NCBI RefSeq assembly: GCF_900005765.1
Contig: NC_041690.1
Coordinates: forward strand, 1,550,001 to 1,614,000
Length of the DNA: 64,000 nt
Source: Plasmodium relictum
Taxonomy: Eukaryota; Apicomplexa; Aconoidasida; Haemosporida; Plasmodiidae
Reading direction: 5' to 3'
Shown here: positions 40,760 to 53,612 of the stretch, in pieces
Layout of the letters: the number at the start of each line of letters is the position of its first letter
How positions within the stretch are numbered: position 1 is the stretch's first letter
The notes under the pieces: generated by a model
The model's database searches: none
Told to the model about the DNA's origin: nothing
Seen by the model: the letters and a program-made list of their open reading frames with translations, nothing else
Made by a program: the position numbers and the translations under genes

Positions 40760-43700
40760 CATTTTTTTTTTTTTTTTAACCTGTTGGTGCACCTAATAAA
40801 ATATTTTCATCGGTATGAAATGTGGCATGAAACATTTGAGTTTGTATAGGATTAAAATATTTAAAAGAAAAGAATTTTATATAATTAGGATTATTTAATA
40901 CTTGAGTAGATAATGGAACAATTGATAATATTTCTGAAAATATATTTATTTTTTGATTAATAAATAAGTTATTTGTATTAAATATATGAACATAAGATAA
41001 ATTACACCAATTCATTGATAAAAACTGAACTGTTATTTGAGGAGGCATTTGATTGGATAATGGAAACTCAAAAGATATGTCATGTATTTTTTTTCTATCT
41101 TTTTTATGAATAGAAAATTTCTGAAAGTATAATATGTCATTATTTAATGTATTTAATAAGAAAAGATGAAAATCTTCTTTTATATCATTCCATTGATCTG
41201 ACCATATAGTATTTTTTAAATGGACATTTAAATTAATTCTCATAATTGTTTGAGTTATTGGTTGAATATATCCTTCTATATATAAATTAGGTATAATATT
41301 TTTATAATATAGTATTTGATTAGTATATACTTCATTTCTTATAAAGAAAAATAATTCACTTTTACTTAAATTTTCGATAGATTCATAAGTTAAGTTTTTT
41401 TTTTCTAATATGTTTACTGCTGCTTCTCTTAAGTATACGGTATAATTATGATTTGTTTTATATCCTGAGTATGAGTTATTGTCGTCTATATCTAATAAGT
41501 TTACTTGAGCACTTTTATCAACAATTTTGTTTAAACAATCATCTTGGTTTTTTGAATTATTGGATTTTTCATAATTGGAGATAAACTTTTTTTTTTTATC
41601 AATTAATTCATTTTTATAACAAAAATGCCTGAATATTCCACAGTTAATTGGAAGTCTTCTCAATATAGCTAAAATAAGGTTATGTGTATTTATAATTAAA
41701 TTAGATATATTCTTTAAAATATTTAAACATATTTCATAATATGCATATAATATTCTTATGATATTTTGTACTATATAATTAATTTCACAAATTATAGAAA
41801 AATTATTTATTTGCAATCTTCTTAAATAAATTTCTATTAATATGCGTAATGTCATAGATTTGGATTCATCATAATCTTCTTTAATATCACATTTTTCTTT
41901 TAAATATAAAAATTCTTTCATATCTTCATTTCTTATTTGTATATTTTCAAATTCTTTTGCTTTACTTATAACTTCAATAATTTCTACATAATCATTATTA
42001 TTAATATTCTCTGCAAATATTCCTATAGTTCTATAATCTACATAATATTTTGCTGCAATATGTCCATAAAATGTGCCTATAAAATCATTAGTTAAAAGAA
42101 CTCTTCTAACTAATTTGTTTTCACTTAAGTTATTGATTGCTTTTAGAATAATTTCTTTTCTTTTGTTATATAAATTAATATCATTATTTACATCTGCATC
42201 ATAAATATAAGGATTTTTTTTCATACGAACAAATAGATAAGTATATTCTAGCCATTTTATACCGTCTTCTACATTTTTCGTTGTTCCTATGCTGATTTCT
42301 GCATTTAAATGATTCTCTATATTTTTTAAAAAATTTGATTCAATAATTGTATTATTTGTTAATAATTTAATATATTTATATAATTTAGTTCTTTCAGTTA
42401 TTAAAATAGCATTGCCATGGTTTTCGTATTGAGGTCTACCACATCTACCAAATATTTGATTAATATCTAAAATGTCTAAATCTTCTACTTTCCCACTCTC
42501 TGAAGAAAAATAATTAGTACCTTTTATAATAACAGTGTGAACAGGCAAATTAACACCCCATGCTAATGTAGATGTGCAACATAAAATATTTATTGCTTTT
42601 TTTTTAAATAAATTTTCTACTAATATTTTGTCTGATCTAGCCATTCCTGCATGATGAATACTACAACCATACGTAAAAAAATTTTTGATATAAGAATTAC
42701 TTGATTTTTTAATGCTCTTAATTATATAGTTATCTATATACAAATTATTTGTGAAATAATCTATTTCATTATTTTTTAAAGCATAATCAATTAAAAATTC
42801 TATAGTTTTATTCGTTTCATTTCTTGAACATACAAAAATGATGCATTGCTTATCTTTTTTAAGACTACTTAAGATTTCATTATAAGTAAAAACATTTCTT
42901 GCTATATATAATTTATGACTATTTTTTTCATGTATCCCATATAAGGTTTTGTCTAATTGTATAGATCTATATTTTTCACTAAAGTAAAAACACATATCAT
43001 TATCCACTTTTAGAAAATCACGTACGTCTTTATAATTAGGTAAAGTAGCTGACATAGCCATTATTCTCCTAACCGATTGAGATGTCTCTGAATATCGTAA
43101 AAATCTGGCAACAATTGTTTCTATTACATCTCCCCTATCTGTATTTAGTAAGTGAACTTCATCAAGTATTAAGCACTTGATATATTTAATTAATGATTCA
43201 TCAGACACAGTAGTTGAATAGCTACTGTTTCTTAAAAGTATATCTAACTTTTCAGGAACTGTAATAATTATATGTACTTGTTCTAATTCTTTTGATGACA
43301 AAGAGTATTCTTTTGTGTATTCGCATACATTAATATTAAATATTTTTAATTTTGTTCGAAATAAATTAGTTATTTCAAATACTAAAGATTTCATGGGCGC
43401 AATATAAATCACTTTAAACTCTTTAGAATTTATCTTTGTTTCTTCATTTCTTAGGTTATTGGAAGATGTGCTATCACTGTATGAAGAAAAATTATCTTCA
43501 TTTGATTTTCCACTTTTACTATTTATAATACTACAATTGTTTATACTGTTCTTGTCATCTTCACTATTACTATTTTCATTACATTCTTCTTTAAATGCAT
43601 TATTCACATTATTATTTTCATTTTTTTTTTTTTTCTCTTCATCTTGATAACTAATATTATTTCTAATTAAATAAGACTTCACAATTTTATTTAAATTAAT

Positions 43701-44786
43701 ATTATTTTGTTCACAAAATATTATAATCTGTTGTAGTATAACTAATAAAGCTATATTAGTTTTACCACATCCAGTTGGTGCACAAACTAATAAATTTTTA
43801 TTAGTTTGAAATGCTGCCTTAAAAATTTTTGATTGAATATAATTGAAATATTCAAAATCGAATATATACTTAGACCAAAAAGGTAATATATTTACTGGTA
43901 CTAAATCCTTCTTATCAAAATGCAAATTTTCTAATCTATTAATTTTTACTTTTGTAAAATTATCTGAATAAGAATAAAAAGTGTTTTTAGGAACACTTAT
44001 TTCTTCCAATTTATCTTCTTCATTAGGTATGTAAATTTTTTTAACTTCTTCAAGGCAACTTTCTTTTAAGGAATATAAAAAGTAGTCTATTATTTTTTCA
44101 ATATTTTCCTTTTTATTTAAAGCACTCTGATTTTTTATTTTCTTTGATACTTTATTAGTTATAAAAAAATTAGCTGCTAAAGTATTTTCTTTTATATCAA
44201 CTTGTTTACTTAATAGTTTTATATCTTTCTTTATTTCTTCTTTATTTTTAATGATATTTATTATGAAATCTAAATATTTTTCTCCTAATAAATTTAATAA
44301 ACCATTTTCCAAATCATCTTCAGTTAACGTTGTGTATATGATTTCTGTTAATAATTCGTTTAATTCGTTTATATATATTTTTTTAATTACATTATTTTTA
44401 TTTATTATTATGTATCCTTTTGTTTTATTTATATCTCCTTTACTTCCTAGAATATCATCGCAAAATTTGTATACATACATTATACCCTTTTCATCTTTTT
44501 CATTTTTATTTTTTTCTTTTCTTTTTTCTTCACCATTATATTTTTGTAATAAATTTTTAAAATATTTCTTTTCTTTTTTTAATATCGTAACAAATTTTTG
44601 TTCAAGATTATCATTAATTAAATTAAGATTATCGTATTTTTTCAAATTAGAAGAATCAACATAATGTTTAAAAAAAGAACTTTTTCTAATTATATCTATT
44701 GCATCATTAATATTATAAATATCATGTTTATTAGCATATTCTTGGTATGAATTTTCTTTTAATTTTTTATTTATTCTTAGTTTCAT
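37277..44786 (-). CDS. Two-cassette Ski2-like RNA helicase, ASCC3/Slh1-like, five exons, 2,311 aa
   Basis: Exons are 40781-44786, 37954-40681, 37684-37779, 37432-37510 and 37277-37303, all in frame. Cassette 1 shows CAPTGCGKTNIA (Walker A), DEVHLL, AMSATLPNY, and QIFGRCGRP. A Sec63-like region follows. Cassette 2 shows GAPTG|SGKT with the intron inside Walker A, then DEIHLLGQENRGG, GLTTVITS in place of the SAT motif, FVSSRRQTRLTA, QMIGRAGRP and a second Sec63-like region. The small last exons end in TYYGIDHEVYLELSIE, the conserved end of the family. The two paralogous families with this layout are Brr2 (splicing) and ASCC3/Slh1 (ribosome-quality control and alkylation repair). The second-cassette motifs, especially DEIHLLG and FVSSRRQTRLTA, favour ASCC3/Slh1. 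Acidic Asn-rich insertions interrupt both cassettes. The stop lies only 179 bases before the next gene's start. Confidence 0.92.
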
Positions 44787-45840
44787 ATTTATCTTTATGC
44801 TTATTTTCTTTTTTTTATTTTAATTTTAAAAAATTAAAAAAAAAAAAAAAAAAAGTTTTATTCTTAAAATACAATAATTATATTACAATTTTTTTATAGA
44901 CTTTCTCTTTTTTCGTATTTCTTTTTTTTTTTTTTTTTTTTTTGTCTACATAATAATATAATTAATATAATATAATTGGTTATTATTTTTACAAATTAAC
45001 CTAATTTTTTATCATATATTATTTTCAATTTGAATATTAATACAATATATATATTTATATGCTTAATTGAAATTAATATTAATATTTAATATATTATTAC
45101 TATTGATATTTTATTAAAATATCATCACTTTATTTTTTTGTGGTAACATTTTAACGAAAAAATCAAGTCATAGCAGTTTTAGGTTGTGTTATAAAATTAA
45201 AAATACTTTATGAAAATTCGAAAACTTATTAAATTGAATTTATTTCTTATTAACTAAAAAATATTAAGTAAATCTATTGATATAATATTTTTAAAACAAA
45301 TACATATCCAAAAAAAATTATAAAATTTCAATCAATTTTTTTTTTTTTTTTTGAAATTAATTAAAATAATAAATGAAATATTAAAAAGAAAAAAAGAAAA
45401 AAAAAGAAATTAAAGAAAGTTAATAACGTTTTTACATGAGGTAATAAACTCATCATATATATATCATACTATACAAAAAGAAATATATTTTTAAAAATGT
45501 ATAATTTTAAATAAAAGAGTAACTTATCATAATAACATATAAAGTGTAGAAAAAAAAAAAATTGCACTTTTACGAAACGTAACTTTAAAATAAAAACGAA
45601 ATAACTATTTAGAAGTATTAGAATGAAATAAAATAATAAAAGTAGTTTAAAATTATTAATGCTGCATTTTTTACCATTTTAAAAATATTAAAATCGTAAT
45701 TCGGAAATAATAAAGATTATCCCCAGAAATATTAAAATAACAAAGTTAAAAAAAAAAATAAATTACATAATTTAAAATTATTTTAAAGTAAAATATAACA
45801 ATATATATATTTCTTTTTTTTAATTACATTTTAAAAAGAA
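44787..45840. other. Spacer upstream of the helicase and downstream of CTR
   Basis: Both flanking genes are on the minus strand. The 1.05-kb spacer is A/T-rich with a T run near 44922-44943, and should hold the helicase promoter and the CTR 3' UTR. Nothing coding is visible. Confidence 0.5.
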
Positions 45841-46796
45841 TTAGCATCCGCAGCATGCTGGGTCTCCATAGAATTGTTTATGAATATCTAAATCAGTGGT
45901 TGCACATTTTTTTGAAGTAATAAAATGACTACCGAATAAGAAAAATCCAAAAGATAAACCAAAAATAACTGAGAAAAATAATCCCACATTAAATGTCATA
46001 ACTATTAGCATTAATAAATAATCCCATGAATATATGACAAAAGATAAAACCATTCTAATAGTATTATTTTTAAATAATACTTCGCTTGTAAATACATTTG
46101 TATCATTTGTTTTTGGTAGTGATCTTTCAATGTACAATCTTAATACTTTTAATATAACTGATATTAAACCAAAAATAAAACAAATTATTAAAGATATAAA
46201 GTATGATCCATCCTAAAATTCCATTTAATTAGAAGAATAAAATATAAAGAATAATAGAATAAAGGATTTAATTAAATATATAGATAAACACTAATATATA
46301 TATATATATATACATAGTTGTATAAATAAAAGTACATATACAAATTGCTATATATTATGAAATAATATAATAAGTTTTAAATATTAATAATAAAAACAAA
46401 TAAACAATAAAAATTATACAATTAATAATTTTTTTTTTTTTTAATCTTTACGCTTAAAGTTTCCCATGATTTAAATAAGATAATAGTATGTGTTGAAAAT
46501 TGAAAAGACATAGGCATCGATTCGCTATGTTCCATTGAATCCATGTTGTGATCTTGTGATATTTGATTTTTATTATTTTCATTTTTTAAATGATTACTAA
46601 TTATTTCACTATATTTCTTATAGTTTTCCCAACATTCTTGAAGAAATGATAATTTTTTTTTACAACATTTATGAGAACATGATATTTTTAAATCAGGTGT
46701 ACATTTATCTTTGCTATTATTAGATGAAGCATTTATGATAATACTATTTAGTAATAAAATTATAAGAGGTACAATAAATGCTATATATTTATTCAT
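45841..46796 (-). CDS. CTR1: CTR-family copper transporter, two exons, 238 aa
   Basis: Exon 1 is 46452-46796 and exon 2 is 45841-46212, phase 0. CTR proteins form trimers that pass Cu(I) across membranes. The N-terminus is a hydrophobic signal-like segment (FIVPLIILLLNSIIINA), followed by a Cys-rich ectodomain (CSHKCCKKK) and a Met/His-rich copper-binding stretch, HNMDSMEHSESMPMSFQF. Three membrane segments follow. The first begins at the splice junction (YFISLIICFIFGLISVIL). The second carries the MxxxM selectivity motif as MLIVM. The third is Gly-rich (GLSFGFFLFG), as needed for tight packing. The C-terminus ends in a Cys cluster (CCGC) of the type used to hand copper on. The length agrees with the P. 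falciparum protein as I remember it. An alternative single-exon reading of exon 2 from the Met at 46137 would lose the first membrane segment. Confidence 0.95.
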
Positions 46797-47910
46797 TTTT
46801 TATATTAGCATAAAAATATTGAACTTAATATGATAAAAAAGCCTAAACAAAATTTTATTTTTTAATTATGTATATATTTGTTAATCTTATTTTTTTTTTT
46901 TTTCTAATATAGTTTTAATTTTTATATGCATCAAAAATTTCTTTTAATTTGCCAATAATATATATTTTATGCTTTTAAATATAAAATATATATATTATAA
47001 CAAAATATATAGATTTTGTACTATAATATATGCATTTATATTTTAAAAAATTTTTTACATAAAACAACTTATGTATGTTTTTTTAATTAAAAATATTTAA
47101 TATAAATAACAGTATAATTATTATATTATTCAATATAATTTTTCAATTACTATATGTTTTGCAATTTTTCTAAATTTAATATTCCTTTTTCTCTTAATCT
47201 TTATTTTTAAATTTCAAATATTTAATGCACATACAAAGAATTTTTTTTTTCATGCAATTTTTTTTATAAAAATAGGTTCAACAAATTCATATGCATAAGG
47301 GATAAAACTGTATACTACAATTTTAATAATTAAGATAGTACAATTTTAATAATTAAAATAGTGCATTTTAAAAAGGAAAAATTTTAATTATTTCATTATT
47401 TTAATTTATAATTAAATCAAGGATTTCCCACTTTAATATGTATTTTTTTTTTTTTTTTTGTTTTTGTTTTTGAGTAATACAAAACGTACACAAACTAAAG
47501 TCTTTCTGTAAATTAAAATTTTTTTTATATATTTTTAATTGAATATAGTTTCTTATAATATTTTTGTTCTTATCACTTTACTTCTTCATGTTCTCTTTCA
47601 CTATAAAGTGGGTTTATTACAATATTTCATAAATGTATGTATTCCATTTATTTGGTTTCTATTTTTTTTTTTTCTTTTAGAGAAATCCGTACATTCTCCA
47701 TAAGAAAAAAAAAAAAGAAAATAATTATTAAAAAAAAAAATAACTTTCTTATTAATAAAAAAAAAAAAAAAATATGAAATACACAAAAATATGAAATATA
47801 TGCATATGCACGAGCATATATATAACATAAAATATTTAAATAAAAATTGTAATTGCACATTTCTTGAAAGATATGTTTACAATTTTTCTTTTTTTTTTTT
47901 ATAATTTGTT
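46797..47910. other. Spacer between CTR and TPx1
   Basis: It holds the CTR promoter side and the TPx1 3' UTR, both on the minus strand. Two overlapping minus-strand frames near 47600-47860 consist of homopolymer-coded Phe/Lys/Ile runs and are not genes. No RNA gene is visible. Confidence 0.55.
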
Positions 47911-48498
47911 TTAAATTTTAGATAAATAATCTGAAACACCCTCTGTAGATGGTTTCATGGCTATTTTTCCTTTTGCCCAGTTCGCTGGACAAACATCTCC
48001 ATATTTTTCATGGTGCTGTAAAGCATCAATTATTCTTAAAATTTCATCAACTGATCTACCAATTGCTAAATTATTGATGAGCACATGTTGAATTATTCCT
48101 TTTTTATCTATTAAAAAGAAAGCTCTTAATGCTACACTATCATTAAATAAAACATTATAATCTCTTGAAATTGATTTTGTAATATCAGATAACAAAGTAT
48201 GCCTTATATTACCAATGCCCCCGTTTGACAATGGTGTTTTTTTCCATGCTAAATGTGTAAATTTACTATCCACACTGCATCCTATCAATTCTACATTTCT
48301 TTCTTTAAATGAATCTAAGGCTTTATCTAATGCTATTATTTCTGATGGGCATACAAAAGTGAAATCCAGTGGATAAAAATATAAAAGTACATATTTTTTA
48401 TCAATAAAGTCAGTTAAACTTACTTCACCAAAAGAATTATCTCCAAAAAGTGCTTCTGCTTTAAAAAAAGGAGCTTCTTTTCCTACGTTCAATGCCAT
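47911..48498 (-). CDS. TPx1: Cytosolic 2-Cys peroxiredoxin (thioredoxin peroxidase 1), 195 aa
   Basis: A thiol peroxidase that reduces peroxides using thioredoxin, an important antioxidant in a parasite that lacks catalase and a genuine glutathione peroxidase. Cys50 in DFTFVCPSEI is the peroxidatic cysteine and Cys170 in GDVCPANW is the resolving cysteine; both positions and the 195-residue length equal those of P. falciparum TPx1. The GGIG motif (residues 93-96) and the C-terminal DYL segment are the features that in typical 2-Cys enzymes slow refolding and allow over-oxidation. There is no targeting sequence, in agreement with the cytosolic form. The coding region is one exon, but CAG directly before AAG-ATG looks like an acceptor, so a 5' UTR intron is likely. 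Confidence 0.98.
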   Translation of the reverse strand: MALNVGKEAPFFKAEALFGDNSFGEVSLTDFIDKKYVLLYFYPLDFTFVCPSEIIALDKALDSFKERNVELIGCSVDSKFTHLAWKKTPLSNGGIGNIRHTLLSDITKSISRDYNVLFNDSVALRAFFLIDKKGIIQHVLINNLAIGRSVDEILRIIDALQHHEKYGDVCPANWAKGKIAMKPSTEGVSDYLSKI

Positions 48499-48501
48499 CT
48501 T

Positions 48502-48574
48502 CTGAAAAATAAATATTAAATATATTTTTTTTTAATTTTTCTTAAAAAATAAATATAAACAAATAAAATTATAC
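48502..48574 (-). other. Putative 5' UTR intron of TPx1
   Basis: On the minus strand a donor-like TTAG/GTATAA ends its exon at 48575. A T-rich stretch ending in CAG at 48504-48502 lies only three bases before the TPx1 start codon. This would give a 73-base intron wholly in the 5' UTR. It is supported only by splice-site shape. Confidence 0.45.
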
Positions 48575-50869
48575 CTAATTTTAATGAAAATATATTTAAC
48601 TTAAATAATAAATATTTATTTACTTAAAAAGGAAAAAGAGAAAAAAATTTATAATTTCGTAAAACTTTTAATATTTTATAAATGAGTATAAAGATATTTT
48701 AAAAAAAAATTTTTTATTTAAGCACAATATATAAAAGAAAAAAAAAAATATTTTTTATAATTATATATTTTTTTTTTTATTCCATTTAAATTTTAGTGAA
48801 TCTTATAGCTTTTTTTTTCCCACAAAAAAAAAAAAAAAACTTATACACAAGTTTAAAATAAAATTAAGAATCATATTTTACTTTTTATAAAAATATAAAA
48901 AAAGAAAATAATAATATATATATATATCTTAATTATTACTTTTTAATTATAAAAAATATAACATAAATAGATCAAAATATATATTAAGTAAAAAAAAAGA
49001 GAGCAGATACCTTTCTATAATATCATTGAAAGTTTTATTTAAAAACTTTAATATAAAATAGTTCCTTTTTTATTCATTATATAAACATATATAAATACAT
49101 TGTAAATTGCTCGTATATTTAATTTTTTTTTCTTTTCTTTTAATAAATTTAAGATATTTTAAAATTTTCGAGTAATATGTAAGATTGTATTATTCAATTT
49201 CCTAAGAACATTTAACATATTTTATTGTTGCTCTATGCTTTTTAATAATAAAAAAATAATAGATTGAAATTATTTACATATTTTAGTAATATACCAAAAT
49301 AAAATGATAAATTTTACTATTTACTTTTTTTTATTTAATATTTAGATCCCTTAAAATATTTTTAAAAATTTTACAATATATATTAATAAAAAAAAAACTC
49401 TATAAGAAAATTAAACATATTTAAGTGCACATACATTATTTGAGTAGATGGTATAGATAATTTTTTCATTATATTAGCACTTTTGTTAAATATACTATTT
49501 ACACATTTATGGTCTATTTTAAATTCAAATAAAAAAATGTTGAGAATAACATATTAAAATAAGTATAAAAAATAAACAACTTTATAATTGGATGTTGAAT
49601 ATCTATCTACACATATATAAATAAGAATTATGAGTTAAAAAGAAAAGAAAAAGAAAAAAGACACCTTTTTTGAAATAATTGTAAGGAAAGAAGAAAAAAA
49701 TACTTGTATACATAAAAAAGCAGTGAAAAAAAAAAAATTATTGTACTAATGAATAAAGTAGAAAATTGTTTTGTATTAATGAAAAAAATAGAAAATGAAA
49801 TGAATAAATATTATATACATTTGTTAAAATAAAAATTAATAATGTTAACCCTTAAAAACAAATGATACTCTACCTTAATGTATTTAAATATAGAAATACA
49901 TAAAAAAAATAAATAAATAAAATATATAAATAAAGATATATTTTTTATTTATATACATTTTTATGATTACCACTTTAATTCACAAATTAATTTTTAAAAG
50001 TACATAAAGGTACTACTACCTTTTTTTTTTTTTTTTTTTTTGAAGTACACATATACATCTTTACTATTACTATTTTGTGAAAACGTACATTCAAACAAGA
50101 TCTTATTTTATATAAAATATATAGAAATTTTTTTAAAATAAAATAAAACCATAGTATCATATAAATAATATGATATAATTTTATCTAATTTTTCAACTCT
50201 GTCAACCTTATTAATATAAACTATAAAGCTTTAAAAAATTATTTCTTTAAATAGTATTAAAAAAGCTTGTTATTTCAGATAATTTATGTGATATTTTTCT
50301 ATTTATTTTTTTCTTCTTTTTAAATTTTGAATTATAAAATAAAAAAATAAAATTCAAAATAAAAATGAATTGGAAGGATTTATATCTAGTGAAAATTCTC
50401 AAAGAAAATAAATGAAAAAACTTTAAATAATTTTTATGACATAATTTAACTAGTAAATAAAAAAATAAAAAAAATAAAATTAATATAAAACTAAGTTAAA
50501 ATATTGAGCAAAATAAATTATCTTATCTTACATACTTCACATTATTTATCTAACATTTCGTGACTTTTTAATAATTATAGAAAAGCTGTTTCTTTTTCTA
50601 TATTATTTTTATATAATCTGCATTTGTTTTTTTTATTTTAATTTGTTTTTATTATTTTATTTTATTTTTATCAATCATCTATTTTTCCTATTGTATTTAT
50701 TTTTTTTTAATTTTTTAATTTTTATTATTTTATTTATTTTTACATTTTCCTAGTTTTAGACGATAAGCAAATTTCTAGAAAATATAGGTTAGATATTTTT
50801 TGATATATTGATAATTTTCCATGACATTTTTTTAATACATTGTTTATTTTATTTTACAACATATTTAAA
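48575..50869. other. Spacer upstream of TPx1 and downstream of the LOTUS gene
   Basis: About 2.3 kb of A/T-rich sequence should contain the TPx1 promoter and the 3' UTR of the LOTUS gene. It has a T run near 50020-50041 and many short AT runs. No frame or RNA feature is supported. Confidence 0.5.
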
Positions 50870-52872
50870 TTATATTTTTATTCTAAAATGATCAACAATA
50901 GGAATTTCTTCTAGGTATTCATTAAATAAAGAATGAAAAACGTAATATGAAGAGGGAAAGTTAAAATACATATGACTTAAATTTATTGATTCTTCAATAG
51001 ATATGTTACTATTTTCGCATTTTTTAAAATCACATATAATATCAAATTTATTTTGTGTAGTATCTATGAAATTTATAATTGCTTTATCTTCATTTTCATC
51101 CTTATTACAATAAGTATAAGAATTGTAATATGATTCATACATATCATAAGCTGAAGGCAAGTTAAAAACATCAAGTGGCAGCAATAATGGTATTCCTTCA
51201 GGATTATCTTCTTTAATATCAGTATTCTTTTTGTCCTCCAGAAAAAATGTATAATTGGATAATTCTTCTAAAATATTATTAGAATTTTTATATTCTAATT
51301 CAAATTCCTCATCTTTATTTTTTAGACAATTAGAAAAATATAAAAAGGAAATGCATCTTTCCCATCTATAATTTTTAATATAATCTAAAGACTTTTTTAA
51401 CTCTATTTCTTTTTTTAATTTGGCATTCTTATCTTTGTGCTTTTGATCCTTGTAAAATATAACGTATAAAATATATTGAAATAAAATTTAATAAGATTTA
51501 GACAAAATTATACAAAATTAAATTAAACAGAATAAAAACAAGTCATAAATATATATATCTCTAAAGTTTTTAATAAAAGAATTTTCTCATGTAAGCGTAA
51601 TTAAAATAAAAAAATAAATAATACTATACATTTTTCATATTAACAAATTAAAAAAGAAATAAAAATTAATAAATATATGTGCATATACATATCCATAAAA
51701 AATTTATAAAATATACTTAAAATACATACTTTTTAAATTATTTTATGTTAAAATTTTCGTAAATAAAATGAGATACATAAAATTATTACTACTTCTAACT
51801 ATAATGGAAAGATAACTAAGTAAATAATTTTAAAAAAATTTCATGATAAATATATTTACTATTATCTCTCTTTCTTTTTTTATGAGTACATCTACTTTAA
51901 ACTAAATATGATTTTTTTTTTTTTTTAATATTTACATCTTCCATAACTGGTAATAATATACATTGAAATTTGTGTTGTGTTGAAATAAAGCAAATATCAC
52001 TCATCTCATTATTTATAAATTCTGTCAATTTTGAATATCCTATTTGATCAATATTTATGTTTTCTTTATATACATTTTTATAAATTAAGGGAAGTCTACT
52101 TAATGAAAATCCTGATCATTTAAAAAAAATTTTATTTTTTTTTGTGTATTTATATAAGACAGACAATGTAATTATTTCCTTATTAACATATATGTAGTTG
52201 TTCTTGTTATTAATTTTTATTTATTTATTTATTTTTTTTTTTTATAAAACAGTTTCTTACCTTTTGATTTTGTCTTGTCTTCTGAGTAACTATATAATAA
52301 ATAACTTATCCTATTTTTTATTAGATTTATAGAATTTTCTTTGTGATTTTTTAATGCAGGAGTTTGATTTACGTGCAACTTTGATATATATGTTTTTGAA
52401 ATTGACATAGAAGTAAATATAGGTATAATATTATTATTAAAATATGATAAAATATTTAAATCAATACATTTTTGTAAAATATGAATTATTCTTCCTAATT
52501 TCATAGTCCTAAATATATACGGACCTGTGTGCTTTAATGTTTCAGCTAATATATATCTACCTCCTTTATGATTATTATCAGCTATATAAAAAAAAAAAAA
52601 ATATATTACATTAAAATTTATTAGAACATATTAGGTTACTAAATGATAATTTATACATATGTTAATAATATAAAAATTATTTGTTATTAAATAGTCATAC
52701 AATTATTTTATATAAATACGTAATTATATAAAAAAATAGCTAATAGACAGCTATATAATAATTTTATAGCTAGCTTCATTAAAAAACATTTATATAGTAC
52801 ATACATTTATATAAAACATACAAATAAATAATTATATAAGAATTAATAATGCATATATACACAATTATATTA

Positions 52873-52939
<67 letters not shown>

Positions 52940-53098
52940 ATATGAATATGTATATATATTTATATATATGAATATGTATATATATTTATATATATGAATA
53001 TGTATATGCATATACATTTATATATATGAATATGTATATGCATATATATTTATATATATGAATATGTATATGCATATATATTTATATATATGAATATG

Positions 53099-53162
<64 letters not shown>

Positions 53163-53519
53163 CATGATTATGTATATATATTTATATATATGAATATGTA
53201 TTTGTATATATGTATATATATATATATTTATATATATGAATATGCATATGTATATATATATATATATATATGGATATATATATGTATATATATAAAATGT
53301 TAGTGAAATAAAGGTATTTATATAAATATCTAATAAATTAAACAAGCCTACATTAAAAAAAAAGGTATGCGATTTAAAAGCGTGCACTTAAAAAAATATA
53401 GAGCTCATTTAAATATGTGCAAATATAAAATAATAATAAATTAAAAATGAGTATGCACACTAAAGTGTCCAAAAAAAAAAGAACTTCAAAAAAAAAAAAA
53501 AAATATCAAAAAAAAAAAG

Positions 53520-53612
<93 letters not shown>

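Noticed and set aside
40393-44664. Plus-strand frames of 62-137 codons opposite the helicase
   Set aside because: Shadows of the helicase coding exons.
37277-44786. Assignment of the helicase to Brr2
   Set aside because: The layout fits Brr2, but second-cassette motifs (DEIHLLG, FVSSRRQTRLTA) are nearer to ASCC3/Slh1, and I recall a separate Brr2 elsewhere in Plasmodium; a phylogeny would settle it.
47601-47860. Two overlapping minus-strand frames downstream of TPx1
   Set aside because: Phe/Lys-rich translations of poly-A/T sequence in the TPx1 3' region; the two frames overlap each other and neither has a domain.
53082-53387. Minus-strand frame rich in Tyr-Ile repeats
   Set aside because: Pure translation of AT repeats inside the LOTUS-gene intron.
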